Shown here: positions 43,620-51,161 of the stretch, piece after piece | Numbering within the stretch: the stretch's first letter is position 1 | How the letters are laid out: each line of letters opens with the position of its first letter | From: Fontibacillus puldeungensis | GTDB lineage: Bacteria; Bacillota; Bacilli; Paenibacillales; Paenibacillaceae | NCBI RefSeq assembly: GCF_042678945.1 | Contig: NZ_JBHTLM010000016.1 | Coordinates: forward strand, 1 to 64,000 | Direction: 5' to 3' | DNA: 64,000 nucleotides | Translations under genes and position numbers: made by a program | Notes under the pieces: generated by a model | What the model was told of the DNA's origin: nothing | The model's database searches: none | The model's input: only the letters and a program-made list of their open reading frames with translations

Positions 43620-44012
43620 ATGTATACTGTGAAAGACGTATCAAAACTGCTGGATCTCACCGAGCATACCGTTCGCTACTATACGGATCAGGGACTCGTA
43701 CCCAGCATACAGCGAGACCAAAACAATAATCGTCTGTTCGACGATGAATCTATTAATTGGCTCACAGGCGTAAAATATCTGAAACAATGCGGCATGTCGG
43801 TGAAAGACATCAAAACCTATGTAAATTTATGCTTGAAAGGCGATTCGACCATTCAGAAACGGTATGAAATGATATTGGAGCAAAAAGCCGCTGCTCTGGC
43901 GCAGTTGGAGGAAGCGAAGCAGAGAGTAAAATATATGGAAGATAAGGCCAATCACTATCTAGACATTATCCAGCAAGCACTCCCGGACGATACGAATCCC
44001 GGTAAATGGTGA
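43620..44012 (+). CDS. MerR-family regulator (AdhR-like)
   Basis: A 130-residue MerR-family activator. The winged helix is at the N-terminus (MYTVKDVSKLLDLTEHTVRYYTDQGLVPSIQRDQNNNRLFDDE), followed by a long dimerisation coiled coil (about 80-118, EQKAAALAQLEEAKQRVKYMEDKANHYLDII). The only cysteines are two in YLKQCGMS and VNLCLKG; a Cys in the first of these positions is the aldehyde sensor in AdhR-type proteins. It is divergent from the aldo/keto reductase whose promoter carries the MerR operator. AGGAGG precedes the ATG. Confidence 0.92.
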   Translation: MYTVKDVSKLLDLTEHTVRYYTDQGLVPSIQRDQNNNRLFDDESINWLTGVKYLKQCGMSVKDIKTYVNLCLKGDSTIQKRYEMILEQKAAALAQLEEAKQRVKYMEDKANHYLDIIQQALPDDTNPGKW

Positions 44013-44014
44013 GA

Positions 44015-44563
44015 TTAACTCAACTGTAATGTTGTAATGCACGTTTTATCATTTTCGAACGTGGAAATTTCCGATTCGGCCGTTTTTCCGTCATGGCCCA
44101 CGGTGATGCGATAGGTTTGATCCCGCGGCAGCCACAGGTCGATAAACCCGTTGGATTGGGACGTCATTGTTTGGTCCAGTACGGTTTTGCCTTTCGCATC
44201 GGTGATGTTCACCTGGAATTTCTGTTCCGTCATCTCGCCTTGGCAGCCGGTTAAACTATGGATTTCGCAAGGATGCGTCTGTTTGACGTACGGTGCGATA
44301 GATACGAAAAATTCGTCCTTGGGCAGAGCATAGCTCTTCGAATCTGCCGTTTCGCCGTCTACGATCAGTTGATGTGACGTGATGGAGGCGGACTTGCCGC
44401 TCAGATTGCCTACGCTATAATCGTAGACCATCTGTTTGATGCTCTGCGGAGCTAGCGCATTCGACTCTGTTTTTTTATCGGCGTTTCCCGTTAATAGAAA
44501 AAAGCTTCCTAACGCGACAATCGCAATGCCGCCGACTACCGCCAAAATCGTGGTTCGTTTCAT
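44015..44563 (-). CDS. CueP-family copper-binding protein
   Basis: A 182-residue exported protein of the CueP family; the Salmonella member stores copper in the periplasm and reduces Cu(II). An N-terminal hydrophobic helix (about 5-25) without lipobox suggests a membrane anchor or cleaved signal. The copper-binding residues C99, H102 and C107 lie in HPCEIHSLTGCQG, and C175 near the C-terminus completes the three-cysteine set. Ribosome binding site AAAGGGG precedes the ATG. It converges on the MerR gene 2 bp away; no other copper gene is nearby, so its regulation is unclear. Confidence 0.86.
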   Translation of the reverse strand: MKRTTILAVVGGIAIVALGSFFLLTGNADKKTESNALAPQSIKQMVYDYSVGNLSGKSASITSHQLIVDGETADSKSYALPKDEFFVSIAPYVKQTHPCEIHSLTGCQGEMTEQKFQVNITDAKGKTVLDQTMTSQSNGFIDLWLPRDQTYRITVGHDGKTAESEISTFENDKTCITTLQLS

Positions 44564-44756
44564 GCCTGGCCCCTTTCGTACAGTTTAATTTATTTGAATG
44601 GATCGAATAAACAAGATTATAGCATAGATGATATTGCGATAAAAAACGAACTCGTGACTTCGAAAAGTCGGCAAGTCAGGCGCCATAGAAACTTCGCTGC
44701 TTATCACCGTCATGACCGAACTTATGAATGAAATTTGTAAATCTAAGTTAATAGAA

Positions 44757-44788
44757 AGGACTACTCTTCTTTGGGAGTAGCCCTTTTC
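44757..44788. terminator. Terminator downstream of the decayed membrane gene
   Basis: GGACTACTC and GAGTAGCCC pair around an 8-nt loop, with a following CCTTTT on the plus strand and TTTC on the minus strand. It fits termination of minus-strand transcription through the remnant at 44850-45319. The 200 bp between it and the CueP start hold no credible gene. Confidence 0.6.
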
Positions 44789-44849
44789 CAACCTAGAATG
44801 TTTCTAGAGATACTAACATCACCGATTTCTACGTCACTGTCTTCTTTCC

Positions 44850-45319
44850 TTACACAAATATACCCAATTTTCGGAAAACGATTCTGAAGAAAATAGCTCC
44901 TTGTCCCGAAAGCAACAGCCATGCCAGCCCAAAAATCCACATGACTCGATAGGAAGAGCCGGCAGGTGCAAACCCACTGAAGGCAAAGCTAATCCCAAAT
45001 CTGATCACAACTAACCCAATCCAAGCAATAAGAGTTATTATAAATCCCAGCCTGAGTAAAGAACTGTTCGGAAGCATCCTGTTAAACTGTTGATACTATG
45101 ATCAACAATCCACAAGAAAGGCTCCTAATACAGCACAAAGGAACAATACGACCAGATCAAATTCCATCTATAGACACAGATTTCAAGTACTTATAACCTA
45201 GATATACCGTTATTGCAGTCGGTAAGATGAGTCGACGAAAATTAATTTCTTTACTCCTAATTGAGTGTATAGCAATACGCGAAAATGATTGCTATCTGAA
45301 TCCATAATTGTGTGGTCAT
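44850..45319 (-). pseudogene. Frameshifted multi-helix membrane protein (CcdC/DUF1453-like)
   Basis: A strong AAGGAGG lies just upstream of ATG 45319, beginning MTTQLWIQIAIIFAYCYT, but the frame stops after 20 codons. Hydrophobic pieces continue in other frames: RLILPTAITVYLGYKYLKS, DLVVLFLCAVLGAFLV, then a 75-codon open stretch (44850-45077) with IITLIAWIGLVVIRFGISFAF and VMWIFGLAWLLLSG. Put together they give a four-helix protein of about 150 residues resembling DUF1453/CcdC proteins. At least two frameshifts break it. The open C-terminal part could be mistaken for a separate small gene, but its start has a poor ribosome binding site. Confidence 0.65.
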
Positions 45320-45488
45320 ATTTTTGCTTCCTCCTTGATTCTTTAATTTACAACCTAATAATAAAGAATCACGAAGGACCCCACATCTACTTGGGGATTG
45401 ATTTTTAATAGTAATTCTTAGCCTTTATAATAATATACTTATGACCACCTGAAGCTTGATTCTATCAGATGGTCACTTTTGGAAACAC

Positions 45489-45764
45489 TCAAAAGAACCT
45501 CTTCTTATTCCTATATTTTAATTTCCTAAAAAACCTATCGATAGTTGCTCTATCCGGGAGTGCCGGAATCCCGCCTTTTTTCGCCGTAGCCAAAGCTCCC
45601 GCGGCATTGGCAAACCGGGCGCACTCAGCAACATCATCTACAGTCATTCGGTGGAACCCACCTGGAATCTCCAGAATTTTGCAGATTGCCGTTCGGTTAT
45701 CCCTCTCTTTTATCTGTTTAACAATACAGGAGTCAAGAGGAGCGTTTTGTAGGTTAAAACTCAT
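45489..45764 (-). pseudogene. C-terminal remnant of a PfkB-family carbohydrate kinase
   Basis: A 91-codon open frame whose second half, DDVAECARFANAAGALATAKKGGIPALPDRATIDRF, is the characteristic C-terminal end of PfkB-family sugar kinases such as fructokinase or ribokinase. Everything before it, including the GAGD catalytic motif and substrate domain, is missing; the first 40 residues are not recognisable. It is therefore a fusion of an unrelated start with a kinase tail, probably non-functional. It lies 9 bp downstream of the F420-reductase-like gene. Confidence 0.7.
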
Positions 45765-45773
45765 CAGACTTGC

Positions 45774-46505
45774 TCAGGAATAATATATTTCTCTATTTAG
45801 ATTAACAATTTCTTTATGTGAATATCCGCCTTTAGCCGTCGATAGCTTCTCTATCGCCTTATCCCGTAGGAATGGGGCTTTTTCTTTATTTGCTTTTTTT
45901 AATGCTATAATTAGTTCCTCTTTTGTTAGTTCTGTGCAGTATGCAGGAGTTCCTGGCTGCTGTCTCCAAGAGTCGCTTAAAGAACCATTATCTACTGTGT
46001 CGAAGCCCAGCTCGTTGGCTATTCCCATGACTTTTTGTTTATGCGATAGGTCATCACCGGCAATCGCTATGGCAATGCGTCCGCTAGTACCTTCGGGACT
46101 TCCTTCATGTTCTAAAGTATAGGCTAATAAATTGTTGAAAGCTTTAATAATTGGTCTGCCTAATTGATTTGAAACCCAAACACTTTCAACCATCCCGTTC
46201 TCGATTTCTTCAATTTTATTGTCTCTTTGAGGATAATAATTTGAAGTGTCTACAACGACTACTTCCTCCCCAACTTGATCTATAACGTTTCGAATGCTTG
46301 GCAGTGCGTGGAAAGGGATAGATATGATAAGAACATCAATATTTGTAATTACATCTTCTACACTCACGGGGATTCCTGCAAGTTCTTTTCCTTCTAGCCG
46401 TTCAATCCCGCGAGCATCTGCAATTTTGACATCATGTCCATTCTCAACTAATTTTTTTGCAATATTTGACCCGATGGGTCCTGCACCTATAATTCCAAAT
46501 CTCAT
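45774..46505 (-). CDS. NAD(P)-binding, F420-dependent NADP reductase-like protein
   Basis: A 243-residue Rossmann protein of the coenzyme F420-dependent NADP oxidoreductase superfamily (NAD_binding_10/F420_oxidored). The dinucleotide motif GIIGAGPIGSNIAKKL opens the protein; DVLIISIPFHALP and VVVVDTSNYYP follow. F420 is not expected in this lineage, so it probably reduces another substrate with NADPH. AGGAGG lies before the ATG. It stands in an AT-rich block among decayed redox genes, and its operon partners seem to have been lost. Confidence 0.85.
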   Translation of the reverse strand: MRFGIIGAGPIGSNIAKKLVENGHDVKIADARGIERLEGKELAGIPVSVEDVITNIDVLIISIPFHALPSIRNVIDQVGEEVVVVDTSNYYPQRDNKIEEIENGMVESVWVSNQLGRPIIKAFNNLLAYTLEHEGSPEGTSGRIAIAIAGDDLSHKQKVMGIANELGFDTVDNGSLSDSWRQQPGTPAYCTELTKEELIIALKKANKEKAPFLRDKAIEKLSTAKGGYSHKEIVNLNREIYYS

Positions 46506-46591
46506 TTCTTTCCTCCTAATTATTATCCTATTCGAAGAGTTATTTTGCCTCAGCGATCGTTCTGGTCGGCTGCCTTCATATCTTTAATGAG

Positions 46592-46774
46592 CTATGATTT
46601 AATTGTTTTGAATTGATTCAGCCCGTTCGTTTGAGCTGGCGTCCAAATCATGGCTATACCAACCGTGAGCCCGATATGCAAAGCAATGATAAATGCCACT
46701 GAAGAAGTAGGGGATAGGGTTGTAAAGAACCATAACATGACTGTAACGATAACGAGTCCGGGAATAACAAGCCA
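46592..46774 (-). pseudogene. Fragment of a DHA2-type MFS exporter
   Basis: A 60-codon open segment in frame with the upstream monooxygenase remnant but separated from it by a TAA. It reads WLVIPGLVIVTVMLWFFTTLS, then two hydrophobic stretches ending GIAMIWTPAQTNGLNQ, which matches the conserved MxPxQTxGLNxLP region of EmrB/QacA-type exporters. Neither the N-terminal nor the C-terminal halves are present. Confidence 0.65.
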
Positions 46775-47110
46775 TTAATCAGTTGCTAAAGGTTGATCAA
46801 TATCTACCGTGTTCACCGATAGTGGCAAACCAACCATGGAACCAAGGTAACTTACCCTACTTGGAATCTCCTCAGGATTAAAACTCATAAGCTATCTTCG
46901 CCGTTCCAAAGCTTCTTCTTCCGTTGAGACTAGGGAAAACATAAAACCTGTATACACCTTGATATCATCACCTCCCCCCAATTCCAATCCCTCATTCCCT
47001 CCGCCTGCTTGGAATATAACGGGTTGACCTTGCTCGGAGGGTGGGATTGGCAATGGGCCACGAGATGCATAATAATTCCCTTGCAGATTTATAGGCTGGA
47101 TTTTGTCCAT
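46775..47110 (-). pseudogene. Truncated LLM flavin monooxygenase (NtaA/SnaA/DmoA type)
   Basis: The frame from ATG 47110 reads INLQGNYYASRGPLPIPPSEQGQPVIFQAG, the middle of an NtaA/DmoA-type luciferase-like monooxygenase, continues STEEEALERRR, hits a TAG at 46894-46892, then resumes in the same frame as LMSFNPEEIPSRVSYLGSMVGLPLS and ends at a TAA at 46777. The N-terminal half and the extreme C-terminus are missing. A good ribosome binding site AAGGAGG stands before the ATG, so a deletion apparently fused the operon leader to the middle of the gene. A MarR-type operator lies 90 bp upstream. Confidence 0.75.
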
Positions 47111-47200
47111 ATCGTAAATTTCCCTCCTTCTACATCTAATTTAATTAGCCTACTAAACAAATAATCAAATTTTTAATATCTATTTTGTTAGTATACTATT

Positions 47201-47224
47201 TTTTATTTAGCTTGCTAAATAAAA
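47201..47224. promoter_or_regulatory. MarR-type operator 1
   Basis: A 24-bp inverted repeat with arms TTTTATTTAGC and GCTAAATAAAA around TT. Its core TTTAGC-NN-GCTAAA is the same as that at 47703-47716 on the other side of the marR gene. It precedes the truncated monooxygenase. Confidence 0.65.
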
Positions 47225-47242
47225 TCTAAAAAGGAGAACGGC

Positions 47243-47668
47243 TTAAAACATATTACTCTCCATTTGCTTCATAAGCCGTCTTAAAAGTAGCCGTTCTTCC
47301 GATGAAATCGATTTTAGCAGCTTTTCTTGATGCTGTTGCCATATGATACGAACTGGCTCTTCAAGCTCTTTACCCTTTTCGGTTAGAAAAATACGCATAA
47401 CACGTGCATCTTTCTCATCACGCTTACGATAAATGAATCCGTTTTGTTCAAGTGATTTAACCATATTGGTTATGGTGGGAGGCTCACAATTCAAATATTC
47501 GCTTAGCTGCATTTGTGTTACTCCGTCACCTGACCATAAGCGGTAGAGTAAATTATCTTGTCCGACATATAAGTTCAGTTCTCTGAGACTTTCGCTGTAA
47601 TCTCGTCTCATTCTAGCCGAAAGTTTATCGAACAACTCACGTATCTCACAGTCAACCTTTGTCTCCAT
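47243..47668 (-). CDS. MarR-family transcriptional regulator
   Basis: A 141-residue winged-helix regulator: MQLSEYLNCEPPTITNMVKSLEQNGFIYRKRDEKDARVMRIFLTEKGKELEEPVR carries the helix-turn-helix (about 57-80) and the beta wing with the DxR motif (about 85-95) typical of MarR proteins. Matching palindromes TTTAGC-NN-GCTAAA flank the gene: one in its own upstream region, the other before the truncated monooxygenase downstream. It probably represses both itself and the operon whose genes are now mostly remnants. Confidence 0.9.
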   Translation of the reverse strand: METKVDCEIRELFDKLSARMRRDYSESLRELNLYVGQDNLLYRLWSGDGVTQMQLSEYLNCEPPTITNMVKSLEQNGFIYRKRDEKDARVMRIFLTEKGKELEEPVRIIWQQHQEKLLKSISSEERLLLRRLMKQMESNMF

Positions 47669-47702
47669 TTTGCTTCTCAGCCTTTACCCTTTGAAATATC
47701 TG

Positions 47703-47716
47703 TTTAGCAAGCTAAA
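47703..47716. promoter_or_regulatory. MarR-type operator 2 (autoregulation)
   Basis: Inverted repeat TTTAGCAAGCTAAA, 35 bp upstream of the marR start codon, identical in half-sites to the palindrome at 47201-47224. Placement suits autorepression. Confidence 0.65.
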
Positions 47717-47789
47717 TATATCACTGTTGTAAATAGCAGTCAACTTTCGATAATTCATTTTCCAATTACTGCCCATCACTTTAACGGAA

Positions 47790-47825
47790 AACGGCAACGA
47801 TCATCTGCCGATTGCCGTTGTATAT
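47790..47825 (-). terminator. Terminator of the nitronate monooxygenase gene
   Basis: AACGGCAA (47790-47797) and TTGCCGTT (47812-47819) form an 8-bp stem. T-rich sequence follows on both strands. It lies 150 bp downstream of the gene at 47969; the remainder of the 300-bp spacer up to marR shows nothing else apart from operator 2. Confidence 0.6.
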
Positions 47826-47968
47826 TTTGAGCTATCGTTCTCATTAGCTTAATCATCAGCCTGAAAATTGCATCGGAGGGACAAAACGAACTCGAAACTA
47901 TTCCTTAACTTACTAAGATGATATCTGCCATTAATTCATTTACGATTTCTTCGCATGTTTTAATCTCT

Positions 47969-48859
47969 TTAATAAACTGGATACGTGTTGATTCCTTCTT
48001 CAAGCTGCCCATCTAACATGGCCGTCTTTAAATTCCCTATTTTTGCAAAATTGCTATGCACTTGGTTATCGTTTAATCCTTGAGCCTCTAAAGCAACCGA
48101 ATGTGGAGTTGCACGCCAGTAACCACCATGACCGGTACGAAGAAGGACTAAATCTTCAGTACCGTGTTTAATAATATCCTGTTTCGCATTGTCGTGCGCA
48201 GGCGATTCAACAGATGCAATAAATCTTGTACCCAAGTAAACGCCTTCGGCGCCTAATGCAAAAGCGGCGTTTACCCCTCGCTTATCTGAAATGCCTCCAG
48301 TTGCCATAACTGGGATATTAACTGCATCAACAATCATGGGAACGACTGTCATCGTTCCAACTGGGATGTTTGGCGTTGAACCTCCTTCATCAAAACCAGT
48401 CGCAACAATGATGTCAGCGCCCGCTCTTTCTGCCGCCTTGGCTCCTGAAACTGTTGGATGCAGTTCCCTGAAAACAATTGTAAAACCTAATTCCTTTAAT
48501 CTTTTAATATCTTTTTCATTTGCCACGCCAACTACAACAAGAGTTCTTGCTTTTTCCTCAATAAGAACCTTTAATTGTGCTTCTCCATAAGGGTTTTCTC
48601 CCGAACCAATACCAGGTGGGAAATAATTCACCCCAAAGGGCTTATCCGTAAGCTCTCTCGTTTTTTTAATCTCAGTTCTTAAACGCTCTGCACTTTCTTC
48701 CGGTCCATTAGCTACCGTATTTTGCCCTGCATTTGGACCTAGAGTCCCCATGCCACCAGCATTCGATACAGCCGCGACCAATTCGGCTGATGTCACCCAA
48801 GACATAGGTGCTTGAATGATCGGATATTTGATCCCTAGAATATCTGTTACTCTGTTCAT
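47969..48859 (-). CDS. Nitronate monooxygenase / FMN-dependent 2-nitropropane dioxygenase family
   Basis: A 296-residue FMN-binding TIM barrel. The opening MNRVTDILGIKYPIIQAPMSWVTSAELVAAVSNAGGMGTLGP and the phosphate-binding MATGGISDKRGVNAAFALGAEGVYLGTRF are characteristic. Members oxidise alkyl nitronates, though similar sequences include FabK-like reductases. ATG 48859 is chosen because GGAGGTG lies upstream; an ATG 18 nt earlier overlaps that site. It is divergent from a TetR regulator across about 240 bp containing an inverted repeat. Confidence 0.88.
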   Translation of the reverse strand: MNRVTDILGIKYPIIQAPMSWVTSAELVAAVSNAGGMGTLGPNAGQNTVANGPEESAERLRTEIKKTRELTDKPFGVNYFPPGIGSGENPYGEAQLKVLIEEKARTLVVVGVANEKDIKRLKELGFTIVFRELHPTVSGAKAAERAGADIIVATGFDEGGSTPNIPVGTMTVVPMIVDAVNIPVMATGGISDKRGVNAAFALGAEGVYLGTRFIASVESPAHDNAKQDIIKHGTEDLVLLRTGHGGYWRATPHSVALEAQGLNDNQVHSNFAKIGNLKTAMLDGQLEEGINTYPVY

Positions 48860-48974
48860 TATAGTTAACACCTCCATTTTTGTTTTTTTTGTTAATTTTT
48901 TTGAAAGCTAAGCAAGATAGAAACTACTTCATGAATCTTCCCCCTCAACTAACGATTCGACAATTTTTTAATAT

Positions 48975-48992
48975 ATGCAACATAAGTTGTAT
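48975..48992. promoter_or_regulatory. Candidate TetR operator
   Basis: Inverted repeat ATGCAACATAAGTTGTAT with one arm mismatch lies in the divergent spacer between the nitronate monooxygenase and the TetR gene. Position and symmetry only. Confidence 0.4.
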
Positions 48993-49097
48993 AGTTGATT
49001 TTGCATGAAGTTCGATTATTATTCAATCATCAATGATGCCCCATTATGGCTTAAGCAACACATTAATAAATTTGTTGCTTATGTAAGGAGAGGAGAA

Positions 49098-49676
49098 ATG
49101 ATTATGTTCGATAAAAAAGTTGACCCTCGTATAATCCGAACAAGAAAACTCTTAGTCGACGCGTTTGCAAATCTAGCTAATAACAAGGATTTCAAGGATA
49201 TAACAATTAAGGATATAACTGACGGAGCTACTGTGAATCGTGCCACTTTTTATGCTCATTTCGAGAATAAATATGAATTGATGGAATATGCCATTTCTGA
49301 GGTAATTACTGAAAGAATCTGTGGTTGCTTAAAGAATTTTGACGCTTTAAATAAAGAGACAATGGTCAACATTTTCATGTTATTGATAAAGTTTCAGACA
49401 GATTTCGGAAAAGAATTAACTTCCCAGTGCAAGAGAAGTATTCAATCATTTAGTAACGTTTTCGAATCTAAAATAAATAATGAATTAGAAAAATTATTTC
49501 AGGCTCTTTTGCAAAACCAAAGTAAAAATTCGGATCCGGAATCCATTAAAGTTGGTGCGGCTGTGTTAAGCACAAGCATCTTTGGAGCAACAATGGATTT
49601 GATGCAAAATAGTACGTTGTCTGCTGAACAAAATATTCGGTATGCTATTCCATATATTTCGGGGGAGTATCATTGA
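49098..49676 (+). CDS. TetR-family transcriptional regulator
   Basis: A 192-residue TetR-family regulator with the helix-turn-helix in ITIKDITDGATVNRATFYAHFENKYELMEYAISE (about 30-60) and a C-terminal TetR_C_7-like domain ending AIPYISGEYH. ATG 49098 follows GGAGAGGAG; the frame is open for 31 more codons upstream but this is unlikely coding. It is AT-rich like its surroundings. The likely target is the divergent nitronate monooxygenase gene. Confidence 0.88.
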   Translation: MIMFDKKVDPRIIRTRKLLVDAFANLANNKDFKDITIKDITDGATVNRATFYAHFENKYELMEYAISEVITERICGCLKNFDALNKETMVNIFMLLIKFQTDFGKELTSQCKRSIQSFSNVFESKINNELEKLFQALLQNQSKNSDPESIKVGAAVLSTSIFGATMDLMQNSTLSAEQNIRYAIPYISGEYH

Positions 49677-50086
49677 ACCATCCTGCCCGTCCCTCAGTTG
49701 AACAATAGTGCCGACTTCGGCAATCAATGAAAGTTCTTGTCCTACATCGGGAAACAAAATCACCCGTTTGACAGGTGGTTTGCTCTAAGGCTATAAGCCA
49801 GAGGATAGTTTTCTGTTTCGCACGCTGTGCGAGCTCAACTGGCTAAAGCCAGTAATAAATAAAGAGAGGCCGCAGCCCCTCTTTATTCAAGAGATCGTCC
49901 GTTGTCACGCCTTATTCCCAGTTATGGATTCCCGTTCAACTGAGCCAGTATCTAATCAAGATGCTCCTCGGTTTTGCGCCACCTAAGGAAAACATTTAAA
50001 ACTTCACACTTGTGGAGTGTCGAAGGTTACGTTCCATTATAGATTAAGGGGAATAAGGCTGAAATCAAGTTACCGTTCACCACATT
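49677..50086. other. Gene-free stretch with a run of hairpins
   Basis: About 410 bp without a credible reading frame on either strand. Between 49761 and 49887 there are four compact hairpins and then a terminator-like stem (listed separately). The remaining 200 bp towards the fructokinase gene show nothing recognisable. Confidence 0.6.
49761..49887 (+). ncRNA. Candidate structured non-coding RNA or mobile-element end
   Basis: A dense series of perfect short stems: CACC/GGTG (49761-49777), GGCT-ATA-AGCC (about 49789-49799), TCGCAC-GCT-GTGCGA (49818-49832), ACTGGCT-AA-AGCCAGT (49838-49853), and AATAAAGAG/CTCTTTATT (49858-49887), the last flanked by A and T runs like a terminator. Strand is uncertain, since the structures are symmetric. 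It could be an RNA, or the untranslated end of a lost IS200/IS605-type element. No family recognised. Confidence 0.4.
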
Positions 50087-50965
50087 CTATTTCGGTTCTA
50101 CGGCGGTGATTCCCAGCGCCAGCGCCCCGCACAAACCGGCGTTGTCCCCCAGAACCGGAGGAACGATATAATTGTCCATATCATCAAGAATCGCCGGGGA
50201 GGCGACGTATCCGTTTAAGTTTTGGGCAACTTGCTTGCGGACCAGCGGGAACAACTGCTTCTGGTGCATGACACCGCCGCCGAGAATCACTTTTTTCGGC
50301 GATAGCAACAGAATCACTCCCGTAAGGGCCTGGGCCAGATAGTAAGCTTCCATCTCCCATGCTTTATGGTCGTCCGGCAATTCGTTTCCTTTCACTCCCC
50401 AGCGTTTTTCGATCGCAGGTCCGCTGGCCATCCCCTCCAGGCAGTCGCCATGAAAAGGACATGCCCCTTTGAAATTGTCCTCCGGATGCCGCCGAGTTAA
50501 GACATGCCCCCCTTCCGGATGGACCAGGCCATGCACCAGTTTGCCTTCCGCGTACACCCCCACGCCGACGCCCGTCCCGATCGTATAGTAAACGCAGCTA
50601 TCCAGTCCCTTGGCCGCGCCCCACTTCGCCTCGCCGAAGACCGCTGCGTTCACATCGGTGTCGAAACCGACCGGCACCGGGAAAAAGCGCTTCATATACC
50701 CAACGAAGTCAAACCCTGCCCATCCCGATTTCGGCGTCGTGGTCACCCGCCCGTATGCAGGGCTGGAACGATCCAGGTCGATCGGTCCAAAGGACCCGAT
50801 TCCGATTGCTTCAACGCCCTTGTCCCGAAAAAATGCAACCGCTTGCTCTAGCGTTTTTTCCGGCGCCTCCGTCGGAAAGTTGATCCGTTTGAGAATTTCT
50901 CCCTTTTCATTCCCGACCCCGCATATGAATTTCGTGCCTCCCGCTTCAATCGCGCCAATTCGCAT
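50087..50965 (-). CDS. ROK-family fructokinase
   Basis: A 292-residue sugar kinase of the ROK family, similar to the ScrK/GmuE fructokinases. The ATP phosphate motif is AIEAGGTKF near the N-terminus; DTDVNAAVFGEAKWGAAKG holds the catalytic Asp region and the zinc-binding ROK consensus is HVLTRRHPEDNFKGACPFHGDCLEGMASGPA with H and three C. The start at 50965 has GAGGAGG upstream; an earlier in-frame ATG adds 12 residues. It is divergent from the fructan operon, with a LacI-type operator in its leader, and should trap fructose released inside the cell as fructose 6-phosphate. Confidence 0.92.
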   Translation of the reverse strand: MRIGAIEAGGTKFICGVGNEKGEILKRINFPTEAPEKTLEQAVAFFRDKGVEAIGIGSFGPIDLDRSSPAYGRVTTTPKSGWAGFDFVGYMKRFFPVPVGFDTDVNAAVFGEAKWGAAKGLDSCVYYTIGTGVGVGVYAEGKLVHGLVHPEGGHVLTRRHPEDNFKGACPFHGDCLEGMASGPAIEKRWGVKGNELPDDHKAWEMEAYYLAQALTGVILLLSPKKVILGGGVMHQKQLFPLVRKQVAQNLNGYVASPAILDDMDNYIVPPVLGDNAGLCGALALGITAVEPK

Positions 50966-51018
50966 AGTTAACTCCTCCTCTTCAACTGTAAGTGCTTCCA
51001 TATTTATTTTACTATGTT

Positions 51019-51032
51019 GGAAAACGTTTTAC
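51019..51032. promoter_or_regulatory. LacI-type operator before fructokinase
   Basis: GGAAAACGTTTTAC contains the palindrome AAAACGTTTT (51021-51030) with a central CG, the usual design of LacI-family sites. It lies 54 bp upstream of the fructokinase start, just downstream of a TATAAT-like -10 (51038-51033 region) on the minus strand. It matches the operator at 51131. Confidence 0.75.
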
Positions 51033-51087
51033 TATAATAACTTTTTTGACTGCAAAATATTTAACCATATACTTGTTATAATCAATA

Positions 51088-51102
51088 ATGTAAACGTTGA
51101 CA
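51088..51102 (+). promoter_or_regulatory. CcpA cre-like site overlapping -35
   Basis: ATGTAAACGTTGACA fits the cre consensus WTGNAANCGNWNNCW at every position. Its last six bases are the TTGACA -35 of the fructan operon promoter, so CcpA binding would block RNA polymerase. Confidence 0.65.
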
Positions 51103-51124
51103 AGATAATAAATTATGTTATTAT
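51097..51124 (+). promoter_or_regulatory. Promoter of the fructan-utilisation operon
   Basis: Perfect -35 TTGACA (51097-51102) and -10 TATTAT (51119-51124) with 16-bp spacing. Transcription should begin near 51131, inside the LacI-type operator. Confidence 0.72.
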
Positions 51125-51130
51125 GTTTTT

Positions 51131-51144
51131 GTAAAACGTTTTAC
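51131..51144. promoter_or_regulatory. LacI-type operator before the fructan operon
   Basis: Perfect 14-bp palindrome GTAAAACGTTTTAC at the expected transcription start, 18 bp before the first gene. Same core as the operator at 51019; presumably bound by the LacI-family regulator at 57013. Confidence 0.8.
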
Positions 51145-51161
51145 TAAATGGAGATGACAAG

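Noticed and set aside
44585..44791. A 68-codon minus-strand open frame
   Set aside because: It contains a terminator hairpin near its start, has no ribosome binding site and resembles no protein family.
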